Positions 17,350-29,244 of a stretch of 64,000 nt of DNA are shown one piece after another (within the stretch, counting starts at the first letter, position 1; each line of letters begins with the position of its first letter). The stretch comes from Schleiferiaceae bacterium (GTDB lineage: Bacteria > Bacteroidota > Bacteroidia > Flavobacteriales > Schleiferiaceae), in assembly GCA_018401735.1 (NCBI GenBank), contig JAGYKI010000001.1:209613-273612 (forward strand), given 5' to 3'. The notes beneath the pieces are model-generated. The model saw nothing but the letters and a program-made list of their open reading frames with translations, was not told the DNA's origin and searched no databases. Position numbers and translations under genes: made by a program.

Positions 17350-18374
17350 AGAGGTAATAGTCTTTGGATGCGATCCTGTTTTAAGTAGTAGTCTTCCGTA
17401 ATTATGCCTTTAATCTTGGGGGCGGCCAAACCTTGACTTAAGGACTGAGGCCCAGTAATAAGAAGTGCTTCATCCCAAAGCTTGGCGTTAATAAATTGTT
17501 GTAAGGTATAAGCTCCACCTTCTACCATAATACTCAGAATATCCTTTTGGTGAAGTATCTTAAGAATTTCAGGCAGCGGATTTTCGGTATTTATTATATG
17601 TGTTTCTACTTCTCGCTTAGCGCCAGAAAAGTAAATAAAATGTTGATCTCTAAAAACTTGGGACTGGGGCGCTACTCGCCCTTGTAGGTCAATTATAATA
17701 CGCCAAAGTTTTTTCTGCGCTGGGAATTCACTAATGCCTAAATGGGGGTTGTCGTTAATAATGGTATTAGCTCCCACTAAAATGCCATCAACTTCGCTGC
17801 GCTCGCGGTGCACGAAGGGGCGGGTTTCAGGACTGCTAATCCAATGCATACCTTTTTGATGAGCTAGACGATTAATATCGAGAAAGGCATCTTTACTTTG
17901 CGCCCATTTTAATAAAATATAAGGTCTTTGTTGGGCGTGAAAAGTAAAAAAACGACGGTTCAGGAATTCTGATTCTTCCTTAAGAATATCTTCAATAACC
18001 TCAATGCCAGCATTTTTCAGCTTAGCAATGCCTCGGCCATTTACCAGACTGTTTGCATCGCGACAGCCAATCACCACTTTGGGTATTTGCATATCAATAA
18101 TAAGATTGGAGCATGGTGGTGTACGGCCTTGGTGGGAACAAGGTTCGAGATTTACATAAAGAGTGGCTTTTTTGAGGAGTTCCTTATTAGTAACATTGGC
18201 AATAGCATTTACCTCGGCGTGGGCTTTACCCGCCTGTTGATGCCAGCCTTCGCCAATTATTTTCCCTTGATAAACAATAACTGAGCCTACCATGGGGTTG
18301 GGGCTAGCGCTGCTCGCTCCATGTTGCGCCAATTGCAAACACCGACGTATATATTTCTCGTGTTCTTCTTGCAT
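17346..18374 (-). CDS. ribD: Bifunctional riboflavin biosynthesis deaminase/reductase RibD
   Basis: A 342-residue two-domain enzyme. The N-terminal deaminase has the zinc site HAEVNA (His52, Glu54) and PCSHQGRTPPC (Cys79, Cys88). The C-terminal reductase (about 150-342) has VGANTIINDNPHL and the late VEGGAYTLQQF motif. It deaminates and then reduces the pyrimidine intermediate in riboflavin synthesis. It heads the run ribD-transporter-yigZ-peptidase. No FMN riboswitch is visible in the 169 bp upstream. Confidence 0.95.
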   Translation of the reverse strand: MQEEHEKYIRRCLQLAQHGASSASPNPMVGSVIVYQGKIIGEGWHQQAGKAHAEVNAIANVTNKELLKKATLYVNLEPCSHQGRTPPCSNLIIDMQIPKVVIGCRDANSLVNGRGIAKLKNAGIEVIEDILKEESEFLNRRFFTFHAQQRPYILLKWAQSKDAFLDINRLAHQKGMHWISSPETRPFVHRERSEVDGILVGANTIINDNPHLGISEFPAQKKLWRIIIDLQGRVAPQSQVFRDQHFIYFSGAKREVETHIINTENPLPEILKILHQKDILSIMVEGGAYTLQQFINAKLWDEALLITGPQSLSQGLAAPKIKGIITEDYYLKQDRIQRLLPL

Positions 18375-18481
18375 AGAGGCGCAAAAATAATCGCTTTAAC
18401 TAGTTGGCAAGCTAAAATTAGTGTTCAAGTTTTAGAGCGCTAATTTTAGAGCATCGCCCATTTATGGTTAGCTTGCCCATT

Positions 18482-18522
18482 ATTGAAAATTTGAGGCTAT
18501 AATTTTAGGTCGAATTCACGTT
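18482..18522 (+). mobile_element. Solo terminal end of the 263-bp inverted-repeat element
   Basis: ATTGAAAATTTGAGGCT, then a 4-5 bp variable stretch, then GTCGAATTCACGTT match the right end of the full elements at 23433, 53875 and 57722. No matching left end is seen upstream, so this is a truncated relic. It ends 22 bp before the VOC gene start. Confidence 0.7.
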
Positions 18523-18543
18523 AGTTAGAAAATACACCACAAT

Positions 18544-18936
18544 ATGAAATACGCATACACCATACTTTACGTAGAAAAGGTTAACGAAAGCATTGCATTT
18601 TATGAGAAAGCTTTTGGCTTTAGTATGAAATTCATCACCCCAGAAAACGATTATGCCGAACTAGAATCGGGCGAAACTACCATAGCTTTTGCATCCATGG
18701 AGTTAGGCGCGGCAAATTTTAAGCAGGGTATAGAAAAAATGGAACTTTCAAAAAAGCCTATGGGAATTGAGTTGGCTTTTACTAGTGAAGAGATTGAAGA
18801 TGATTTTAAACGCGCCGTTGATGCTGGCGCTAGTATATACCAGTCCATTCTCGATAAACCTTGGGGACAGAAAGTGGGTTATTTAAGAGACAATAATGGT
18901 TTTTTAATTGAAATCTGTACTCCAATTAAGGGCTAA
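18544..18936 (+). CDS. VOC (glyoxalase/bleomycin-resistance) family protein
   Basis: A 130-residue protein with two beta-alpha-beta-beta-beta repeats of the vicinal oxygen chelate fold: YTILYVEKVNESIAFYEKAFGF at the start and the C-terminal GQKVGYLRDNNGFLIEICTP strand with a metal-ligand-like Glu. Such proteins are metal-dependent lyases, dioxygenases or resistance proteins; the substrate is unknown. It may be followed in the same transcript by the flavin oxidase-like gene 53 bp downstream. Confidence 0.88.
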   Translation: MKYAYTILYVEKVNESIAFYEKAFGFSMKFITPENDYAELESGETTIAFASMELGAANFKQGIEKMELSKKPMGIELAFTSEEIEDDFKRAVDAGASIYQSILDKPWGQKVGYLRDNNGFLIEICTPIKG

Positions 18937-18989
18937 ATTTAGCTTATACCAGCGGCAGGAAGCAAAAACAGGAGAAGTAATACTATAAT

Positions 18990-19544
18990 ATGCGGGAAAT
19001 AGATTTCGAAGACGACCAGATAATTTGGAAAATCTTAAAAGAGCATATAGAGGAAGCTAAGGAACTGCAAAGAATGGTAGTTTCGAGCGTGGATGAAAAT
19101 TGTCGGCCACAAGCGCGCACAATGATTTTGCGTGCGGTAGACCATAAAACTAAATGCCTTTATTTTTATACTGATGCTCGCAGTCCCAAAATAGGGCAGT
19201 GGCAGAAAAATCAGTTTTGTCAGGTACTAGCGTATAGTTCTAGTGAATTACTACAATTACGCTTTACTGCAAAAGCAGTAGTATGGCAAAGTGGAGAATT
19301 GTATCAGTCGGCCAAAAGCGGATTAAAAGAACATCAATGGCGCGATTACTCTAGCTTTTTAGCTCCGGGTAGTGACTATGACCCAGCATTAAAGCCTAGC
19401 AGTGACAAGCTAAATTTTGCCCTCGTACAGATAAAAGTGGAGCAGATGGAAATATTAAAACTGTTACCCAAGGCCCAAGAGCACCTGCGTTACAGTTTCA
19501 ATTATGAGGAGAAGAATGAATTCGCTAGGCGCTTAGTGCCTTAA
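18990..19544 (+). CDS. Pyridoxamine-5'-phosphate-oxidase-like FMN protein
   Basis: A 184-residue split-barrel flavin-binding protein. It shows the PNPOx-like strand order SSVDENCRPQARTMILR, then LYFYTDARSPKIGQW and FALVQIKVEQMEIL. It is shorter than true PdxH (about 215) and lacks its typical C-terminal RRL.P ending in full form, although RRLVP is present. It could be a pyridoxamine oxidase or a general FMN reductase of the Alr4036 type. Its last 20 bp overlap the convergent small gene. Confidence 0.8.
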   Translation: MREIDFEDDQIIWKILKEHIEEAKELQRMVVSSVDENCRPQARTMILRAVDHKTKCLYFYTDARSPKIGQWQKNQFCQVLAYSSSELLQLRFTAKAVVWQSGELYQSAKSGLKEHQWRDYSSFLAPGSDYDPALKPSSDKLNFALVQIKVEQMEILKLLPKAQEHLRYSFNYEEKNEFARRLVP

Positions 19545-19845
19545 CTTGTCGTAGATAAGGGAGATGATTCTCGATATCCTTCATAAAACAATCTACATTA
19601 TTTAAACAATGGCCTTCAACTGAAATAAGCTGAGTGCGCGACCGAGAAAGACCTATCACAAGATTGGGCACTTCCTCAAGAACAGCGAGACCTAATGCGC
19701 GTTTTTCGCTTGTTTTGCTTAAAACTAAATTCTTTTCTTTAAGGAGTCTCACTAATTGAGCGGCTTTAATTTCGTATTGAAGATTGTTGCCGCAGTACTC
19801 TATGAAAGAGTTTAAAACACGCGATTTTAGTAATTCGAGTTTCAT
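19525..19845 (-). CDS. Hypothetical protein, 106 aa
   Basis: I do not recognise this protein. It is a soluble, mostly helical protein starting MKLELLKSRVLNSFIEYCGN. It has a lysine-rich middle and two cysteines near the C-terminus (GHCLNNVDCF). It has a clear ATG start and overlaps the convergent flavin-protein gene by 20 bp. It stands apart from the next minus-strand gene by 58 bp. Confidence 0.6.
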   Translation of the reverse strand: MKLELLKSRVLNSFIEYCGNNLQYEIKAAQLVRLLKEKNLVLSKTSEKRALGLAVLEEVPNLVIGLSRSRTQLISVEGHCLNNVDCFMKDIENHLPYLRQVKALSA

Positions 19846-19903
19846 GGGGAGTAGATTTGGTGGTTTAACTAAATTACTAAAAATTCAGCTATCTCTAGCC
19901 TTA

Positions 19904-20716
19904 TCAGTCAAATTGATCTAAAAAATCGTCCAATTCTCTCTCCTTAACGTACTGTCGATAGCATGCTTGCACGGATAAAAGGAACTCATAGTCATTAAGG
20001 ATGTTCATATTTACCAAGGCAAATTTGCAATAAAACATAAAGGCTTCAAGTTCCTTTTGCGAAAGCCCGGTAAGACGTACCACTGCAGTTCTGTTATTGG
20101 ATTCTTCTAGCTTATCGCGATAAGCATCCTCTGCTTTTAGTTCGGCCAATTTTCTTAATTGCTTTGGCTTTGAACCAAACAAATTATAGAGGAATTCGGC
20201 GGGATTATTAATACCAGCGGCAATTAATTCTGGATCTCGAATTTGATCATTGCTGGGAATGGAAGGTTTGCGTAAGGGCATCTCCTTCGGTTTGTTGGTG
20301 GTTAAGGTGTAGCTAAAAACGCTTACTTCGTCTAGTAAGTAGTTTTGTTCTTCCATCTTAATAACCACCTCATTCAGTACTACCGTGCTATCGGAGTAGA
20401 TAAAGTAGAAGTACTTGTACGCAATGTTGGAGAAGATTATTGTATCGCCTCGTTCTAGCTTAAGCGAAAAATAACCATCACCATCGGTGGTAGTTCCTTT
20501 TAAGGTGCTCTTATTAATAACATGCACGCCAGGTACGGTTTCTTTGGTCTTGCCGTCTAGGACCCAGCCGTCGATATATTGCTGTGCACTAAGGGGAGAA
20601 AGCACACTAAAGAATGCTAGTAAAAGATAGTAGTGAAAACACTTACTCTGCTTATCTTTGGAGCCCAATTGCGCCGATCGGCAAGGGTTCAGTTTAATTG
20701 ATTTAATATTTTTCAA
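19904..20716 (-). CDS. Carboxypeptidase-regulatory-like domain surface protein
   Basis: A 270-residue exported protein. The signal sequence is unusual: about 28 polar residues precede the hydrophobic core (YYLLLAFFSVLSPLSAQQ). Next comes a CarboxypepD_reg-like beta-sandwich (VLDGKTKETVPGVHVINKS, then GTTTDGDGYFSLKL) like the N-terminal extensions of TonB receptors, and then a helical C-terminal half of unknown role. The start codon is only 6 bp from the divergent ettA start, so its promoter must lie inside ettA or the true start is internal. Confidence 0.75.
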   Translation of the reverse strand: MKNIKSIKLNPCRSAQLGSKDKQSKCFHYYLLLAFFSVLSPLSAQQYIDGWVLDGKTKETVPGVHVINKSTLKGTTTDGDGYFSLKLERGDTIIFSNIAYKYFYFIYSDSTVVLNEVVIKMEEQNYLLDEVSVFSYTLTTNKPKEMPLRKPSIPSNDQIRDPELIAAGINNPAEFLYNLFGSKPKQLRKLAELKAEDAYRDKLEESNNRTAVVRLTGLSQKELEAFMFYCKFALVNMNILNDYEFLLSVQACYRQYVKERELDDFLDQFD

Positions 20717-20722
20717 AGAGAT

Positions 20723-22417
20723 ATGTCTGAAGATAATAAGGTGATATTTTCAATGAGTGGGCTTACCAAAACCTACTCGCAAAATAACAAAACGGTACTT
20801 AAAAATATTTATTTGAGCTTCTTTTATGGGGCGAAGATCGGTATTCTTGGTTTGAACGGAAGTGGTAAGTCTACCCTGCTAAAAATTATTGCTGGAATTG
20901 AGAAAAACTACCAAGGTGATGTAGTATTCTCTCCTGGATATAAAGTAGGCTACTTGGAACAAGAGCCGCAGTTGGATGAAACAAAAACAGTAATTGATAT
21001 TGTAAAGGAAGGCGCCGCAGAAACGGTTGCTATTTTGGAAGAGTACAATAAAATTAACGACGACTTTGGTTTACCGGAGGTTTACGAAAACCCCGACAAA
21101 ATGGAGAAGTTAATGGCCCGTCAGGCTGATTTACAGGATAAGATCGATGCTACTAATGCTTGGGAATTGGATACGGTTCTTAATCGTGCCATGGATGCCT
21201 TACGTTGCCCTGAGCCCGATACTCCGATTTCTGTCCTTTCAGGAGGAGAACGTCGTCGTGTGGCGCTTTGCCGTTTGTTAATTCAACAACCGGAAATCCT
21301 ACTACTCGATGAGCCTACCAACCACTTAGATGCCGAATCGGTGTTATGGTTAGAGCAGCATCTACAGCAGTATAAAGGAACGGTTATCGCCGTAACGCAC
21401 GACCGCTATTTCTTAGATAATGTGGCCGGCTGGATTTTAGAACTCGATCGTGGGGAAGGAATTCCGTGGAAAGGGAATTACAGCTCTTGGCTCGACCAAA
21501 AATCGAAGCGCTTGAAGCAAGAAGAGAAGCAAGAAAGCAAGCGTCGTAAAACTTTAGAGCGTGAGTTAGATTGGGTACGTATGAGCCCGAAAGGCCGCCA
21601 AGCGAAAGGAAAAGCGCGTCTTAATAACTACAACCAATTATTAAGCGAAGAGCAAAAAAGTAGAGAGGATAAGTTGGAGATTTTTATTCCTAACGGTCCG
21701 CGTTTAGGTACCAATGTAATTGAGGCCAAAGGCGTTAAAAAAGGTTTTGGCGATAAGCTTCTTTATGATAACCTCGAGTTTGATTTACCACCTGCCGGAA
21801 TTGTGGGAATTATCGGACCAAACGGCGCAGGTAAAACGACCATCTTCCGCATGATCATGGATCAGCAAAAGCCTGATGCCGGCGAGTTTAAAGTGGGAGA
21901 AACGGTAAAGATTTCCTATGTAGATCAAAGTCATGAGGCTTTATTACCCGAGAAAACAATTTACGAGGTAATCTCTCAAGGCGACGAAGAAATTATGGTG
22001 GGCGATAGAAAAATAAATGCGCGTGCTTATTTAAGTCGTTTCAATTTCGCTGGCTCTGAGCAAAGTAAAAAGGTTGGCAGTCTTTCGGGGGGTGAGCGTA
22101 ACCGCTTGCATTTATCCATGGCGCTAAAAGAAGGTGGAAACGTTTTATTACTAGATGAGCCCACTAACGATTTAGATGTGAATACTTTAAGGGCTTTGGA
22201 AGAAGCCTTGGATAACTTTGCGGGCTGTGCCGTAATTATTAGTCACGATCGTTGGTTCTTAGACCGTGTTTGTACGCATATTTTAGCCTTTGAAGGCGAT
22301 TCTAATGTGTACTATTTTGAAGGTGGCTTTAGCGATTACGAAGAAAATAAGAAAAAACGCTTGGGCGATCATCAGCCCACCCGAATCAAGTATCGTAGAC
22401 TTTTAAAAGATCAATAG
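20723..22417 (+). CDS. ettA: Energy-dependent translational throttle protein EttA (ABC-F ATPase)
   Basis: A 564-residue ABC-F protein with two ATPase domains and no membrane segments. Walker A motifs are GLNGSGKST and GPNGAGKTT, the signatures LSGGE occur twice, and the Walker B plus LLLDEPTNHLD/LLLDEPTNDLD are intact. The linker between the domains and the early SFFYGAKIGILGLNGSGKS are characteristic of EttA, which binds the ribosomal E site and gates translation according to ATP level. Length fits the family (about 555). Confidence 0.95.
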   Translation: MSEDNKVIFSMSGLTKTYSQNNKTVLKNIYLSFFYGAKIGILGLNGSGKSTLLKIIAGIEKNYQGDVVFSPGYKVGYLEQEPQLDETKTVIDIVKEGAAETVAILEEYNKINDDFGLPEVYENPDKMEKLMARQADLQDKIDATNAWELDTVLNRAMDALRCPEPDTPISVLSGGERRRVALCRLLIQQPEILLLDEPTNHLDAESVLWLEQHLQQYKGTVIAVTHDRYFLDNVAGWILELDRGEGIPWKGNYSSWLDQKSKRLKQEEKQESKRRKTLERELDWVRMSPKGRQAKGKARLNNYNQLLSEEQKSREDKLEIFIPNGPRLGTNVIEAKGVKKGFGDKLLYDNLEFDLPPAGIVGIIGPNGAGKTTIFRMIMDQQKPDAGEFKVGETVKISYVDQSHEALLPEKTIYEVISQGDEEIMVGDRKINARAYLSRFNFAGSEQSKKVGSLSGGERNRLHLSMALKEGGNVLLLDEPTNDLDVNTLRALEEALDNFAGCAVIISHDRWFLDRVCTHILAFEGDSNVYYFEGGFSDYEENKKKRLGDHQPTRIKYRRLLKDQ

Positions 22418-22419
22418 AT

Positions 22420-23283
22420 TTGGGGCTTAAGCTGCTCTATAAGTTAAAAGAAATATGGGCCTCACTCTTTTCCCCCGTGGAAGTAGAGGAGGCCTCTCTT
22501 TTTGTCGCTACCGTCTTTAAAAATGAAGCTCCTTATTTAAAAGAATGGCTGGACTTCCATTTGGCCCAAGGCGTGCAACGGTTTTATTTGGCCGATAATT
22601 TTAGCGAGGATCATTATGCTGAGGTTTTGGCGCCCTACCTTAAGTCGGGACAAGTGTATTTGCATAAAACTCGCAGAGGAGGGATGAACACGCGCTTGCA
22701 AGCCGAGGAGCTCAATCGTCTTTTAAAGGTGATTGCTTTAGCCGAAGGCAAGCATGCTTGGGTTGCTATCATTGACATAGATGAGTTTTTATTCAATCCT
22801 GCAGGGAAAAAGGTTCGAGCACTTTTATCTCAGTTTAAGGGACAAACTATCGACGCAGTTTTTGTCAACTGGTTAATGTTTGGCACCAGTAATTTAGCCC
22901 AGCTGAATGCGGAGAAACCCATGCTAAGTCAGCTAACATGGCGCGCTCACGCTAGCTTAGGCGAGCATAAAATGGGCAAGCCTATTCTTTATCTGTCCAA
23001 TAGTTTTGGCTTTTTAGAAGGACCCCATTTACCCTTTCGCAGAGGCGCAAGTAAAGTGGTTTATGCTAATGGAGAGGAATACTCACCTCAGGATCCTCAA
23101 ATCCAACATGAAGTTTTACGTCTCAACCATTATTGGTACCGCAGCGAAGAATACTACAATAGCGAAAAACGTGAAAAGCGCTGGGCCTTTGGCGACAGCC
23201 GTAGCGGTAAACGCGAGCAAGATCATATAAAAGCCTGTAATTACGAGCAAGATTTCAGCATTCAACAATTGTTAAAAAGCTGA
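22420..23283 (+). CDS. Glycosyltransferase family 92-like protein
   Basis: A 287-residue GT-A-type transferase. It opens with LFVATVFKNEAPYLKEWLDFH and has the metal-binding DxD-like IDIDEFLF, then a C-terminal LNHYWYRSEEYYNSEK typical of the GT92/Glyco_tranf_2_4 group. It probably adds sugars to surface polysaccharide or lipid; donor and acceptor are unknown. The start is TTG two bases after the ettA stop, with no better ATG nearby, so it is probably co-transcribed with ettA. After it the sequence turns into a gene-free, repeat-rich gap. Confidence 0.8.
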   Translation: MGLKLLYKLKEIWASLFSPVEVEEASLFVATVFKNEAPYLKEWLDFHLAQGVQRFYLADNFSEDHYAEVLAPYLKSGQVYLHKTRRGGMNTRLQAEELNRLLKVIALAEGKHAWVAIIDIDEFLFNPAGKKVRALLSQFKGQTIDAVFVNWLMFGTSNLAQLNAEKPMLSQLTWRAHASLGEHKMGKPILYLSNSFGFLEGPHLPFRRGASKVVYANGEEYSPQDPQIQHEVLRLNHYWYRSEEYYNSEKREKRWAFGDSRSGKREQDHIKACNYEQDFSIQQLLKS

Positions 23284-26778
<3,495 letters not shown>

Positions 26779-26779
26779 A

Positions 26780-27661
26780 ATGAATACATTAAGAGGGACT
26801 GGAGTCGCCTTGGTCACTCCTTTTAACAGCAGCTTTGCCATCGATTTTAATGCCTTAGAGCGCTTGGTGAGCCATTGTATAGAAGGTGGTGTGGAATACT
26901 TGGTGGTTATGGGAACCACCGGTGAAAATCCTGTTTTATCGGCCCAAGAAAAGCAGGACGTTCTTAAGGCAGTGGTGGAGGCTGCTGCTGGCAGAGTGCC
27001 CATTGTTTACGGTATTGGTGGCAATGATACCCATGCGGTGGTCGCCTCCCTTAAAAACGATGACCTCACGGGCGTAGATGCCATTTTATCGGTTTCACCT
27101 TATTACAACAAACCCACCCAAGAAGGCATTTATCAGCACTTCAAAATGGTGAGCGAAAACAGTCCCTTACCCGTTATTTTATACAATGTGCCCGGTCGCA
27201 CCGGTTCTAATGTAACAGCGGCCACCACCTTGCGCATCGCCCACGATTTCAAAAATATTGTGGCTGTAAAAGAAGCCAGCGGCGACCTCGAGCAAGTAAT
27301 GGCCATAATTAAAGATCGTCCCGAAGGCTTTTTGGTTTTAAGCGGCGACGACAATCTTAGCCTGCCTATTATTGCGGCGGGTGGCGACGGTGTAATTAGC
27401 GTTAGCGGACAAGCCTTTCCCGCGGTTTTCACCGAAATGATTCGTCAGTCTTTAGCGGGCGAAATGGCCACAGCTCGCCGTTTGCACTATCGCTTATTTA
27501 CCGTTACCCAATTACTTTTCGCCCAAGGAAACCCCGGTGGCGTTAAGGCCGCCCTCGACATTTTAGAAGTCATTCCACCCTTTATGCGTCAACCGCTTTG
27601 GCCCATCAGCAATGACCTACGCCAAGCGATCGAAGCAGAAATTGTAAAGCACGCGCTCTAA
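26780..27661 (+). CDS. dapA: 4-hydroxy-tetrahydrodipicolinate synthase DapA
   Basis: A 293-residue TIM-barrel aldolase with the expected residues: Thr46-Thr47 in GTTGENP, Tyr135 in ILYNVPGRTG with Arg140 for the carboxylate, and the Schiff-base Lys164 in VAVKEASGD. It condenses pyruvate with aspartate semialdehyde, the first step towards lysine and diaminopimelate. It closes the ligA-hypothetical-dapA operon; a repeat element follows five bases after the stop. Confidence 0.96.
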   Translation: MNTLRGTGVALVTPFNSSFAIDFNALERLVSHCIEGGVEYLVVMGTTGENPVLSAQEKQDVLKAVVEAAAGRVPIVYGIGGNDTHAVVASLKNDDLTGVDAILSVSPYYNKPTQEGIYQHFKMVSENSPLPVILYNVPGRTGSNVTAATTLRIAHDFKNIVAVKEASGDLEQVMAIIKDRPEGFLVLSGDDNLSLPIIAAGGDGVISVSGQAFPAVFTEMIRQSLAGEMATARRLHYRLFTVTQLLFAQGNPGGVKAALDILEVIPPFMRQPLWPISNDLRQAIEAEIVKHAL

Positions 27662-27665
27662 TTTT

Positions 27666-27762
27666 TTTGGGCGCTACCCTCCGCAAGCTGCGGGTCGGGC
27701 TTTCCCTTCCAAGTCCTCGGCCTAGGGGCCTGCGGGCTTTCCAGTACAATCCCTAGCGCGGG
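27666..27762. repeat. ~95-bp GC-rich palindromic repeat, copy 1
   Basis: Begins TTTGGGCGCTACCCTCCG and continues CGGGTCGGGCTTTCCCTTCC ... CCTCGGCCTAGGGGCCTGCGGGCTTTCC ... CCCTAGCGCGG. Copies at 51696 and 57588 share the frame GGGTCG.GCTTTCC, AAGTCCTCG, GGGCTTTCCA and the final GCGGG. It sits directly downstream of dapA. Similar elements are common after genes in Bacteroidota genomes, as I recall. Confidence 0.75.
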
Positions 27763-27793
27763 TTTTAGTGTAAAACGGGGCGAAACCGTTTTC

Positions 27794-27834
27794 AAAAAAG
27801 AGGTCAGCTATTTTTGGATGACACTCTTTTTTTT
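27794..27834 (+). terminator. Probable terminator of the ligA-dapA transcript
   Basis: AAAAGAG-G-TCA pairs with TGA-CA-CTCTTTT around a 12-nt loop, and the 3' arm runs into a T tract. The stem is imperfect. Confidence 0.55.
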
Positions 27835-27916
27835 ATGTCGAATAAATTTTATTTTTAGCCAAGACATAGCAAATACTTCATTTTTAAGGCTTTAAAATCG
27901 TTAAAAACACCAAAAC

Positions 27917-28189
27917 ATGGATAAAAAGACCTTTTCAGACTTGAGCGATCAAGAACTTCTAATCGAAAAAAAGAAGCATAATAAATCCAAACTTTTCCAT
28001 GCGGCATTAATTGGCTTTCTGGCGGGAATACTCATTTTTGGACTGGTCGCCTGGCTTTTATCGCCCGAGAAGAGATTGGGGTTTTTCATTCCCATGCTTA
28101 TTCCTATTGTCTTCCTTTACAAATTATTTAAAAACCCCAAAATCAATAGCGATTTAGAAGAAGTATTAAAAGAAAGGAATTTGGATTAG
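27917..28189 (+). CDS. Small two-helix membrane protein, 90 aa
   Basis: Starts MDKKTFSDLSDQELLIEKKK, a charged amphipathic N-terminus. Two membrane helices follow (about 28-49 AALIGFLAGILIFGLVAWLL and 55-68 FFIPMLIPIVFLY), then a charged tail ending LKERNLD. Similar small proteins are widespread in Flavobacteria. No function is known. It has a clear ATG and is a single gene. Confidence 0.7.
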   Translation: MDKKTFSDLSDQELLIEKKKHNKSKLFHAALIGFLAGILIFGLVAWLLSPEKRLGFFIPMLIPIVFLYKLFKNPKINSDLEEVLKERNLD

Positions 28190-28405
28190 GCTGAAAATTT
28201 ACTTTTTGGCGGAACAGAAAGGGACTTTACTTTGAAGGGTAATATCGGATAAACGTTCAGTGCTCGATGTAGGATCAAAAGTGGCACGACAAAGATCTAA
28301 AAAAGTCTGCCTGGCAAAGACCGCCAAATTTGCTTATAAAGTTCCACCCCAAATTCCTAAGCAAAGGCATTTTAATCTATCTTTAAACGCAAATAAAAAA
28401 ACTAA

Positions 28406-29155
28406 ATGAAAGCAATTAAATTATTGGTATTAGTGGCCTTTTTAGTGCCTAGCACTGCTGGTCTTTTCGCGCAAGAGAAGAAAGTGGCCTTAACCACATT
28501 TTACGTAAACAAGCACATCGGCTTTAGTGAAGTAGGCGGTGGAGCAGGTGCCGTAGCTGCAATATCTTCCTTAATGGAAGATCCTAATTTCAATTTACAG
28601 CCCGTTCTAGACAATTTTTACAAAACTTTCCAAGAAGATTTCGTTCCTCAATTTCCTTTCGTACTTCTTCCAGAAGAAGATGTTTTACAGAATCCTGCTT
28701 ATTTAGCTTATGAAGGTCGTTTTAACGAAGAAGAAGACGCTGATAGAAATATATTTTTGCAGCGTTTTTTAACCGCGGAAGGCTATAAGCCCTTGCAAGA
28801 GTCTCTTTTTAATAATGAAAAGAGTAACCAAATGCAAATGGTAGAGATGTACAAAGAAACTGCGGATGGTGTGATGTTTGTATCAATGAATTACGAGTTT
28901 GTAAAGAAAATGGTTCCTTTTACCGCTGGTGTAAGAGCTTATGTTCGCATTAAAATTTGGAACAAAGAAGGTAAGAAAGTAGTAACCATCGTTGAAGGCG
29001 CTACTTCCGATAAATCCGTTGCAATGGTGGGTGGTATTCCCGTTATGGATCCCGCTAAATTACTTCCCATGTGCGAAGATGCTTCAGCCGAATTATTGAT
29101 AGATTTACAAAAGCGTTTGAAAAAGATCACTAAGAAGGCGGCAAAGAAATTGTAG
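28406..29155 (+). CDS. Exported hypothetical protein, 249 aa
   Basis: The signal peptide (1-22, ending GLFAQ) marks export to the periplasm. The mature part begins KKVALTTFYVNKHIGF and includes a glycine-rich stretch (VGGGAGAVAAI), a central acidic loop and a basic lysine-rich tail (KRLKKITKKAAKKL). No enzyme motif is recognised. The gene is single and followed by a strong terminator. Confidence 0.7.
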   Translation: MKAIKLLVLVAFLVPSTAGLFAQEKKVALTTFYVNKHIGFSEVGGGAGAVAAISSLMEDPNFNLQPVLDNFYKTFQEDFVPQFPFVLLPEEDVLQNPAYLAYEGRFNEEEDADRNIFLQRFLTAEGYKPLQESLFNNEKSNQMQMVEMYKETADGVMFVSMNYEFVKKMVPFTAGVRAYVRIKIWNKEGKKVVTIVEGATSDKSVAMVGGIPVMDPAKLLPMCEDASAELLIDLQKRLKKITKKAAKKL

Positions 29156-29174
29156 TCTATTCTATAAAATAAAG

Positions 29175-29209
29175 AAGAGCGTCAGACTGATAGTTTGACG
29201 CTCTTTTTT
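29175..29209 (+). terminator. Terminator after the exported hypothetical gene
   Basis: A perfect 10-bp stem AAGAGCGTCA/TGACGCTCTT with an 11-nt loop, the 3' arm merging into T6. Confidence 0.92.
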
Positions 29210-29244
29210 ATTGAGCCATCTGCGAAAGTGCAGCAAGCCTTTAT

